Shown: piece after piece, positions 1 to 5,603 of the stretch
How the letters are laid out: the number at the start of each line of letters is the position of its first letter
How positions within the stretch are numbered: the stretch's first letter is position 1
DNA from: Anaerolineales bacterium
Lineage (GTDB): Bacteria; Chloroflexota; Anaerolineae; Anaerolineales; UBA4823
Assembly (NCBI GenBank): GCA_016932955.1
Contig: JAFGBV010000176.1
Location: 1 to 9,064, forward strand
DNA length: 9,064 bases
Direction of reading: 5' to 3'
The notes under the pieces: model-generated
The model's database searches: none
Seen by the model: only the letters and a program-made list of their open reading frames with translations
Told to the model about the DNA's origin: nothing
Translations under genes and position numbers: made by a program

Positions 1-1
1 A

Positions 2-103
2 GCTGTCTGTGATGTGCTGGTCAAGATGCCCATGAAGGGGCACGTCACCTCGCTCAACCTGGCGACCGCCACCGGCATCATGTTGTACAAAATCCTGGAA
101 TAA
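2..103 (+). CDS. SpoU/TrmH-family RNA 2'-O-methyltransferase, C-terminal tail (partial)
   Basis: Only the last 33 codons are present; the gene begins before the window. The translated tail contains KMPMKGHVTSLNLATATG followed by a short hydrophobic helix ending in ILE and a TAA stop. This matches motif 3 of the SPOUT/SpoU fold (consensus IPM-G-x-x-x-SLNVS-x-A), which forms part of the deep trefoil knot that binds S-adenosylmethionine in tRNA Gm18 and 23S rRNA G2251-type methyltransferases. Which RNA it modifies (TrmH-like or RlmB-like) cannot be told from the tail. It converges on the minus-strand dehydrogenase gene with only 5 bases between the two stop codons, so no separate terminator fits between them. 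Confidence 0.85.
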   Translation, partial: AVCDVLVKMPMKGHVTSLNLATATGIMLYKILE

Positions 104-108
104 TCAGG

Positions 109-858
109 CTAACGCGCTGTATTGCCCCCATCTACAACCAGGGTGGCTCCGGTCATGAAGCTGGAAGCCTCCGTCGCCAGGAAGAGCACCGCCCGGGCGA
201 TCTCTGCAGCCTCTGCCACCCGCCCGATGGGCAGGTCGCTCTTGCGGGCTTCTTCCTCGCTGACCCCTCCAGATTGGCGGTAATAGCCTTCCTTTAGCCA
301 GCGCTCCACGAACGTATCCCCTGGGCATACCGCATTGATGCGGATGTTCTCGGCTGCATGGTCAAGCGCCATAGCCCGCGTCATCTGCACCACCGCACCC
401 TTGGTAGTGCAATAAGCCACCGCTGACGGTGCGCCCACCATTGCCCAGTCAGAGGCATTGTTGACGATGACACCCCCGCCCTGCGCGCGCAGGACCGGGA
501 TGACCAGGCGCGACATTCGCCACACCGCAGTGACGTTGAGCAGCAGGATATCTTCCCAATCCTGCTCGCTGGTGCCCTCGGCAGTGCCGCTCAGCACAAT
601 CCCGGCATTGTTGAACAGGATGTCAATCCGTCCAAATGCCGCCATAGTCTCCCGGACACTTCGCTCGCAGTCTTGCAGGCGGCGGTGATCGGCCTGGATG
701 AAAACGCCGTCCACTGCCTCCGCCATCTGGCGGCCTAACTTTGCCCGCCGGCCAGTAATCGCAACCCTGGCACCCTGCGTCGCGAACAGCTCGGCGGTCG
801 CCCGGCCAATCCCGGAGGTGCCACCGCTGATCAAGGCGACCTTGTTTTTCAACTGCAT
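109..858 (-). CDS. Classical short-chain dehydrogenase/reductase (SDR), FabG-like
   Basis: A 249-residue Rossmann-fold oxidoreductase of the usual length for classical SDRs, acting in the cytoplasm on an unknown alcohol or ketone. Visible motifs are the nucleotide-binding GGTSGIG (residues 12-18), the structural NNAG (83-86), catalytic Asn108 (LLLNVTA), Ser136, and Tyr149-x3-Lys153 (YCTTK), so the N-S-Y-K tetrad is complete. Arg37-Arg38 after the second strand suggest NADP(H) rather than NAD(H), an inference. The C-terminal TGATLVVDGG is typical. An in-frame GTG at 886-888 would add 10 residues but would overlap the preceding gene; I chose the ATG at 856-858, which places MQLKNKVALISGG at the N-terminus as usual in the family and lies 19 bases after the stop of the zinc-motif gene. 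Its ribosome binding site is weak (GGTAGAG-like), which fits co-transcription and perhaps translational coupling with that gene. Confidence 0.93.
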   Translation of the reverse strand: MQLKNKVALISGGTSGIGRATAELFATQGARVAITGRRAKLGRQMAEAVDGVFIQADHRRLQDCERSVRETMAAFGRIDILFNNAGIVLSGTAEGTSEQDWEDILLLNVTAVWRMSRLVIPVLRAQGGGVIVNNASDWAMVGAPSAVAYCTTKGAVVQMTRAMALDHAAENIRINAVCPGDTFVERWLKEGYYRQSGGVSEEEARKSDLPIGRVAEAAEIARAVLFLATEASSFMTGATLVVDGGNTAR

Positions 859-877
859 GCGGGGAGTCTCTACCAGG

Positions 878-1135
878 CTAACGACCACCGGTCACGCTGG
901 TCTTAAAAACATGTGACCATCCCGAGCCGCCACAGATCTTACAACGATCATGGAAATCGCCGGAGATCTGCGTGCCTGTGCCAGCACAGTGGGGGCATTT
1001 GCGCGCCGGTTGAGCCACTAATACGCTGCCCTGACCATTGCACACCAGGCAGATATCGCCATAATTGCCATACTTTCCAGCGCCCTCACACCAGGCGCAG
1101 GTTTCTGGAGCATATTGCATGACCGGCATTACCAT
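878..1135 (-). CDS. Small DnaJ-type zinc-motif protein, four CxxCxGxG repeats, no J domain
   Basis: An 85-residue protein consisting almost entirely of four CxxCxGxG motifs: CAWCEGAG (13-20), CLVCNGQG (29-36), CPHCAGTG (47-54) and CKICGGSG (65-72). All eight cysteines are present. The motif is that of the DnaJ/Hsp40 cysteine-rich domain, which binds two zinc ions and assists in binding unfolded clients, but there is no J domain or client-binding C-terminal domain. The repeats lie 16, 18 and 18 residues apart, more even than in DnaJ. The start is decided by a GGAGG located 8 bases upstream of the ATG; a GTG 5 codons further upstream would place that site inside the gene. It is first in a two-gene unit with the dehydrogenase. 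A chaperone, redox or metal-binding role is possible; the real function is unknown. Confidence 0.8.
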   Translation of the reverse strand: MVMPVMQYAPETCAWCEGAGKYGNYGDICLVCNGQGSVLVAQPARKCPHCAGTGTQISGDFHDRCKICGGSGWSHVFKTSVTGGR

Positions 1136-1143
1136 AGCATCAA

Positions 1144-1148
1144 CCTCC
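1144..1148 (-). promoter_or_regulatory. Ribosome binding site (GGAGG) fixing the zinc-motif gene start
   Basis: On the minus strand GGAGG is followed by 8 bases and then the ATG at 1135. It overlaps the alternative GTG start at 1148-1150, which is therefore unlikely to be used. Confidence 0.75.
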
Positions 1149-1176
1149 ACATCCAGACGACATTCGGATATCGTTG

Positions 1177-1205
1177 ATTATACTGCCAGCAAGGTGAATT
1201 GGCAA
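1177..1205 (-). promoter_or_regulatory. Sigma-70-type promoter for the zinc-motif/dehydrogenase unit
   Basis: Read on the minus strand, TTGCCA (1205-1200) is followed by exactly 17 bases and TATAAT (1182-1177). This is one mismatch from consensus at optimal spacing. Transcription would begin near 1170, giving a leader of about 35 bases that contains the GGAGG site. The box pair was recognised by eye; there is no experimental support. Confidence 0.7.
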
Positions 1206-1210
1206 ATTAG

Positions 1211-1230
1211 GGCAGGCGGCTCTGCCTGCC
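1211..1230. repeat. GC-rich inverted repeat between divergent promoters
   Basis: GGCAGGC (1211-1217) and GCCTGCC (1224-1230) form a perfect 7-base-pair stem with a 6-base loop. No T-tract follows on either strand, so it is not a convincing terminator. It sits just upstream of the minus-strand -35 box and could be a protein-binding site or a structural insulator between the divergent units. Confidence 0.5.
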
Positions 1231-1245
1231 ACATCACAATGTAAA

Positions 1246-1288
1246 ATATTGTTCAATATATATCAATATTATTCGTGTAAATATTGAA
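1246..1288. repeat. Cluster of CAATAT/ATATTG inverted repeats upstream of exporter promoter
   Basis: Four copies of one half-site occur within 41 bases: ATATTG (1246-1251), CAATAT (1254-1259), CAATAT (1264-1269) and ATATTG (1281-1286). The first two form a 6-2-6 palindrome. TTCAATAT (1252-1259) is the exact complement of ATATTGAA (1281-1288), and TCAATATT (1263-1270) pairs with AATATTGA (1280-1287). The cluster lies directly upstream of the exporter's -35 box, as expected for regulator-binding sites. The region is AT-rich, so some chance matches are expected. Confidence 0.45.
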
Positions 1289-1330
1289 ATTTCTTATTGA
1301 CATTTTGAATTTTTTGTGTATAATCTTGAA
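1281..1330 (+). promoter_or_regulatory. Phased ATNTTGAA triple repeat over the exporter promoter (candidate operator)
   Basis: ATATTGAA (1281-1288), ATTTTGAA (1302-1309) and ATCTTGAA (1323-1330) share ATNTTGAA and are separated by exactly 21 bases each, two helical turns. They fall just upstream of the -35 box, in the spacer and over the end of the -10 box into the transcription start, so a protein bound on this one DNA face would block RNA polymerase. That it is an operator is inference. Confidence 0.45.
1297..1324 (+). promoter_or_regulatory. Perfect consensus sigma-70 promoter of the Mef-like exporter
   Basis: TTGACA (1297-1302), a 16-base spacer and TATAAT (1319-1324) match both hexamers exactly. 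Transcription would begin around 1331, giving a leader of roughly 39 bases before the ATG at 1370. A promoter this strong on a drug-exporter gene usually implies repression, which fits the overlapping repeats. Confidence 0.85.
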
Positions 1331-1359
1331 TAACAGCTTGGTTATCGCAAGAACTTTAT

Positions 1360-1364
1360 GGAGG
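1360..1364 (+). promoter_or_regulatory. Ribosome binding site (GGAGG) deciding the exporter start
   Basis: GGAGG ends 5 bases before the ATG at 1370. An in-frame ATG at 1358-1360 overlaps this site and so is unlikely to be the start. Confidence 0.75.
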
Positions 1365-1369
1365 CACGC

Positions 1370-2686
1370 ATGAGTACAACAAGCACTTCCCCACAAACAT
1401 CCCGGCGCTGGGCGACTCGCTTCTTCACCATCTGGGGCGGGCAAGCCTTTTCCCTGCTTGGCAGCCAGCTGGTCTCCTTTGCCCTGATCTGGTGGCTGAC
1501 CAAGTCCACCGGTTCAGCTACCGTGCTCGCCACAGCATCATTGGTCGGTCTGGTTCCGCAAGTAATCCTTGGGCCGTTGGCTGGAGCGTTGGTTGACCGC
1601 TGGAACAGGCGGATAGTTATGATCGTGGCAGATAGCCTGGTCGCGCTGTTTACCCTTGTCTTGGCAGCCCTCTTTGCTTTCGGCGTTGCACAGATCTGGC
1701 ACGTTTACCTGCTGCTGTTCCTCCGCTCAGTAGCCGGTGGCTTCCATTGGCCTGCCATGACCGCTTCCACAACGCTGATGGTGCCAAAAGAACAACTGGC
1801 GCGCATCCAGGGGCTGAACCAGATGCTGCAAGGCGGCATGAGCATTGCCTCTGCCCCGCTGGGCGCCTTGCTGCTGGAATGGCTGCCTATGCAAGGTATC
1901 CTGGCAATTGACGTTGCCACCATGCTGGTCGCGGTGCTGCCCCTGTTCTTTTTCTCAATTCCGCAGCCCGAACGGAACGACTTGCCGCAGGAAGCCAACG
2001 GCAAGAGCTCAGTATGGCAGGATTTCCGGGCAGGTTTGAGATATGTTGCGAGTTGGCCCGGTTTACTCATCATTGCCATCATGGCGACGGTGATCAACTT
2101 CCTGCTCACCCCCGCCTTCTCGCTGCTGCCCATCCTGGTCACCAAGCACTTCAACGGACAGGCCATCCAGCTTGCCACCCTCGAGTCGTTCAGCGGGGTT
2201 GGCTTCATCGTGGGTGGTGTGATTTTGAGCGCCTGGGGTGGCTTCAAGCGGCGCGTAATGACCTCGCTGGTCGGTTTGGTGGGCATGGGCATTGGCTGCC
2301 TGGTCATGGGGCTGCTGCCTGGGACTGCCTTCACGCTGGCAGTTGCCACCATGTTCTTTTTGGGTGTCATCAACCCCATCGTCAACGGTCCATTGATGGC
2401 TGCAGTTCAGGCAGCCGTAGCGCCGGAGATGCAGGGACGCGTATTCAGTCTGATTGGCAGCATGTCAGCAGCTATGTCGCCCCTCGGACTCATCATCGCC
2501 GGACCGGTGGCAGACAAGCTGGGCGTGCAAAGCTGGTTCATGATCGGCGGTATTGTCTGCGGGCTGATGGGCATCATAGCTCTCTTTATCCCTGCAGTGA
2601 TGACCTTCGAGGACGGGCGCAAGCAAGACCAACGTGTCAGCCCCGCGGAGATAACTTTAGCCGCCCGCCCTGCTGAGGGTGACTGA
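1370..2686 (+). CDS. MFS exporter of the DHA3 (Mef(A)-like drug/macrolide efflux) family
   Basis: A 438-residue polytopic inner-membrane protein with about 12 hydrophobic segments, expected to expel a drug or other small hydrophobic compound in exchange for protons. The N-terminal part (FTIWGGQAFSLLGSQ, then WWLTKSTGSATVL-ASLVG and ILGPLAGALVDRWNRR) follows the pattern of streptococcal Mef(A) and the MFS_3 group as I recall it. The MFS motif A, GALVDRWNRR, is at residues 72-81. Later matches include the VPKEQLARIQGLNQ segment and GRVFSLIGSMSAAMSPLGLIIAGP in the second half. The hydrophilic loop near residues 196-220 is the usual central linker. A GGAGG site 5 bases before the ATG sets the start. 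It is transcribed alone, from a perfect consensus promoter overlaid with repeats, and ends at a strong terminator. The substrate is not predictable; other MFS_3 members export siderophores or peptides. Confidence 0.92.
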   Translation: MSTTSTSPQTSRRWATRFFTIWGGQAFSLLGSQLVSFALIWWLTKSTGSATVLATASLVGLVPQVILGPLAGALVDRWNRRIVMIVADSLVALFTLVLAALFAFGVAQIWHVYLLLFLRSVAGGFHWPAMTASTTLMVPKEQLARIQGLNQMLQGGMSIASAPLGALLLEWLPMQGILAIDVATMLVAVLPLFFFSIPQPERNDLPQEANGKSSVWQDFRAGLRYVASWPGLLIIAIMATVINFLLTPAFSLLPILVTKHFNGQAIQLATLESFSGVGFIVGGVILSAWGGFKRRVMTSLVGLVGMGIGCLVMGLLPGTAFTLAVATMFFLGVINPIVNGPLMAAVQAAVAPEMQGRVFSLIGSMSAAMSPLGLIIAGPVADKLGVQSWFMIGGIVCGLMGIIALFIPAVMTFEDGRKQDQRVSPAEITLAARPAEGD

Positions 2687-2715
2687 ACGCCAGTTTGGGA
2701 GTGTACTTAACAAAT

Positions 2716-2747
2716 AAGCCCGCCGGTCAAGGCGGGCTTTCTGTTTT
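2716..2747. terminator. Bidirectional rho-independent terminator between convergent genes
   Basis: AAGCCCGCC (2716-2724), a 6-base loop and GGCGGGCTT (2731-2739) form a perfect 9-base-pair stem. On the plus strand it runs into TCTGTTTT; on the minus strand it is followed by ATTTGTT. It lies between the stops of the exporter (2686) and the convergent small membrane protein (2764), so it probably ends both transcripts. Confidence 0.88.
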
Positions 2748-2763
2748 CTGTACCTTACGCTCT

Positions 2764-2985
2764 CTACCACAGGCCGCGGACTGCCAGCAGCAGGCCGATC
2801 AGCGCCAGGGGAATACCCAGGCAGGCGCCGACAACAGTCGCGCTCAGGATCACGCCGGCGACGATCAACACCAAACCCAGGATCACCGCAGTGAAGCGTC
2901 CGGTCAACATCAGGATATATGCCACCAGGTTCCAGATTAGCGCAAAAGGCCACAGCAGCCAGTGTGTTTTCTTGTAATCAATCAT
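2764..2985 (-). CDS. Small two-helix membrane protein of unknown function
   Basis: A 73-residue protein with a charged N-terminus (MIDYKKTHW) and two long hydrophobic stretches at about residues 9-27 and 30-70. The second is long enough for two helices broken at GACLGIPLA. Glycine and leucine content is high and there are no cysteine pairs or enzymatic motifs. I do not recognise a named family. The ATG is preceded on the minus strand by GCGAGG 6 bases upstream, an adequate ribosome binding site. It shares a bidirectional terminator with the exporter and is divergent from msrP. The overlapping minus-strand frame at 2657-2953 lacks such features and runs through the terminator hairpin, so this frame is the real one. 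A short envelope protein is the safest description. Confidence 0.72.
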   Translation of the reverse strand: MIDYKKTHWLLWPFALIWNLVAYILMLTGRFTAVILGLVLIVAGVILSATVVGACLGIPLALIGLLLAVRGLW

Positions 2986-3019
2986 CGCATGCCTCGCTTT
3001 CTGTTTCTATTTGAATTTA

Positions 3020-3050
3020 CGAGGTTTCCCAAAAAAAGTTGCAGACCTCG
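3020..3050. repeat. Inverted repeat in the divergent small-protein/msrP intergenic region
   Basis: CGAGGT (3020-3025) is complementary to ACCTCG (3045-3050), with a further T-G and T-A pair inward and a loop holding seven consecutive A residues (3031-3037). The spacing between arm centres is 25 bases. It lies between divergent genes and overlaps a possible msrP -35 box, so it may be an operator, though no terminator T-tract follows it on the plus strand. Otherwise the 2986-3152 gap shows only AT-rich sequence. Confidence 0.35.
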
Positions 3051-3068
3051 ACGTAATCAGGGTTTAAT
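3039..3068 (+). promoter_or_regulatory. Candidate msrP promoter
   Basis: TTGCAG (3039-3044) and TTTAAT (3063-3068) are separated by 18 bases, a moderate sigma-70 match. It would give a leader of nearly 80 bases before the ATG at 3153. Other AT-rich hexamers in the gap could serve instead. Confidence 0.28.
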
Positions 3069-3141
3069 AATTCCATAATGTCTTGTTCATATAACATATA
3101 CAATATTCAGGTAAAATACATCATAATTGGAAGCATTGAGC

Positions 3142-3147
3142 GAGAGG
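3142..3147 (+). promoter_or_regulatory. Ribosome binding site (GAGAGG) deciding the msrP start
   Basis: GAGAGG lies 5 bases before the ATG at 3153. The open frame extends upstream to an ATG at 3078, but that extension is AT-rich, has no such site, and would displace the twin-arginine signal from the N-terminus. Confidence 0.75.
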
Positions 3148-3152
3148 CGCAT

Positions 3153-4151
<999 letters not shown>

Positions 4152-4157
4152 AATAGG

Positions 4158-4200
4158 TCAAAAGCCCGGTCTCGAAGCGAAGCCGGGCTTTTGATTTATA
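4158..4200 (+). terminator. Rho-independent terminator after msrP
   Basis: TCAAAAGCCCGG (4158-4169) and CCGGGCTTTTGA (4183-4194) make a perfect 12-base-pair stem around a 13-base loop, and the 3' arm contains CTTTT followed by GATTTATA. It begins 7 bases after the msrP stop and ends just before the next gene's -10 box, so it insulates the two units. Confidence 0.9.
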
Positions 4201-4202
4201 TG

Positions 4203-4208
4203 TATAAT
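4203..4208 (+). promoter_or_regulatory. -10 box 6 bases before the ATG: candidate leaderless promoter
   Basis: TATAAT at 4203-4208 is followed by TGAGGC and the ATG at 4215. Transcription would begin at or within a base or two of the start codon. No -35 match is seen 16-18 bases upstream, where the msrP terminator stem lies. GAGG at 4210-4213 is only one base from the ATG, too close to act as a ribosome binding site. Confidence 0.5.
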
Positions 4209-4214
4209 TGAGGC

Positions 4215-5603
4215 ATGGTTCCGCCTCCTCCAGAATCCTTTAACGATCAAGCATTTGAGCATTTGATCAAGGACGCCATCGCCGCCGTCAAAGGCGGCAA
4301 CCGCCAGCAGGCGCGCCGCTTGCTGGACCAGGCTGTCCGTATCAACGGCAGCGATGCTCGGGTGTGGATCTGGCTCTCGGCGACTACAGACGACATCCAG
4401 GAACAGCGCAGCTATCTCGAACGGGCTGTGGTTGCTGATCCCAGCAACGCAACTGCCCGGCGCGGGCTGGTGATGCTCTCGGAAAAGCTGGATAAAACCC
4501 GCTTGATGGCAGAAGGGACTTCAGCAGCGCCAAAATCTCCTGGCGAGCAGGCAGAATCCGCCGGGCAAGCTTACCAATGCCCGCGCTGCGGGGGTCGGCT
4601 GGTCTATGATGCCCTGCAGACCCAGTTGACCTGCGAGTACTGCGGCTTCATTCAAGACAGCAACCCTGCTCCCACCAGCGGAGACACCGAACAGGTCATG
4701 GATTTCGTCCTGCCTACCACGCGGGCACACCTCTGGGCCGCCTCCCAACAGCGCGTTACCTGCGCCGCCTGTGGCGCGGTCACCCTGCTGCCCGCCGGAC
4801 AAACCGCAGACCACTGCCCCTACTGTGCCTCCAACCGTTTCGTGCGCTCAGCGGAAATGAGTGAGCTGATCGACCCGCAGAGCATCTGCCTGATGCGCCT
4901 GGATGCCAGGGAAGCTGCTCAACACGCCCAGGAGTGGCTGGGCAAGGGCTGGCTCTCACCTGATGACCTGGCAAGCAGCAAAGTAAAACTCGAAGCGGCT
5001 TATTACCCTTTTTGGACCTTCAGCGGCACGCTGGAGCTGCCCTGGAGCTGCGAAGTGAATGAAGGCAGCAGCAAATACCCCCATTGGGTGGCACGTAACG
5101 GCTCAGAATTCAAATTTTTCGACGAGATCCTGGTCAGCGGGATGCGTTCGATGAGAAGTGAGGAAACCAGCTCAATCGAGCCTTTCGATCTGAAAGAATT
5201 GGCAGAGTTCAACCCGGACTACCTGGCAGGTTGGACGGCCCTCACCTATGACTACCCCATGTCAGACGCCAGTTTGCGCGCCCGTGAACGGGTGATGCGC
5301 AAGATGAACCGCTCGCTCTACAACCTGGTCGAGCCAGGACGCGAGAAGCGCAATCTCGAGGGTCGCGGCGGCAAGTGGAGCGGCATGACCTTCAAGTATG
5401 TGCTGCTGCCGTTGTGGGTTGGGGCTTATCAGCATAAAGGCAAGCTCTACCGCGTGCTGGTGAACGGGCAAACCGGCAAGGTGGGGGGCAGCAAACCAAC
5501 CGATGTTTTGAAGGTTTTAATTCTCAGTATCGGTGGATTGATTTTACTAATGGTGTTCTTGGCTATCTTGAATTTACTTTTTAAATCACAGTTAGGGCGA
5601 TAA
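4215..5603 (+). CDS. TPR, double zinc-ribbon and C-terminal membrane-helix protein, function unknown
   Basis: A 462-residue protein of clear modular build. Residues about 10-95 are two to three TPR-like helical repeats (AAVKGGNRQQARRLLDQAV; LERAVVADPSNATARRGL), a protein-interaction scaffold. Then come two four-cysteine zinc ribbons: C122/C125 with C140/C143, and C183/C186 with C201/C204. A roughly 220-residue region without a motif I recognise follows, starting LIDPQSICLMRLDAREAAQ and rich in aromatics and tryptophan (YYPFWTFSG; KYVLLPLWVGAYQHKG). One hydrophobic helix lies at about 434-458, leaving the bulk probably cytoplasmic. No enzymatic active site is visible. The first ATG is used; the next in-frame ATG falls past residue 85. 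It lies between the msrP terminator and the AT-rich glycosyltransferase gene. From about 5505 its last codons become AT-rich, unlike the rest of the gene. Confidence 0.88.
   Translation: MVPPPPESFNDQAFEHLIKDAIAAVKGGNRQQARRLLDQAVRINGSDARVWIWLSATTDDIQEQRSYLERAVVADPSNATARRGLVMLSEKLDKTRLMAEGTSAAPKSPGEQAESAGQAYQCPRCGGRLVYDALQTQLTCEYCGFIQDSNPAPTSGDTEQVMDFVLPTTRAHLWAASQQRVTCAACGAVTLLPAGQTADHCPYCASNRFVRSAEMSELIDPQSICLMRLDAREAAQHAQEWLGKGWLSPDDLASSKVKLEAAYYPFWTFSGTLELPWSCEVNEGSSKYPHWVARNGSEFKFFDEILVSGMRSMRSEETSSIEPFDLKELAEFNPDYLAGWTALTYDYPMSDASLRARERVMRKMNRSLYNLVEPGREKRNLEGRGGKWSGMTFKYVLLPLWVGAYQHKGKLYRVLVNGQTGKVGGSKPTDVLKVLILSIGGLILLMVFLAILNLLFKSQLGR

Noticed and set aside
1705..2385. Long minus-strand open frame (226 residues) opposite the Mef-like exporter
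   Set aside because: Methionine-, proline- and serine-rich low-information translation typical of the antisense frame of a GC-rich membrane-protein gene; the plus-strand frame has clear MFS motifs.
2014..2676. Plus-strand frame of 220 residues inside the exporter gene
   Set aside because: Histidine- and cysteine-rich out-of-frame shadow with no domain; overlaps conserved MFS segments.
2657..2953. Minus-strand frame of 98 residues overlapping the small membrane protein
   Set aside because: Runs through the terminator hairpin and into the exporter's 3' end, and shows no family pattern; the 2764-2985 frame has a ribosome binding site and membrane helices.
3078..3152. 25-residue N-terminal extension of msrP
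   Set aside because: AT-rich, no ribosome binding site, and it would bury the Tat signal; the ATG at 3153 follows GAGAGG at 5 bases.
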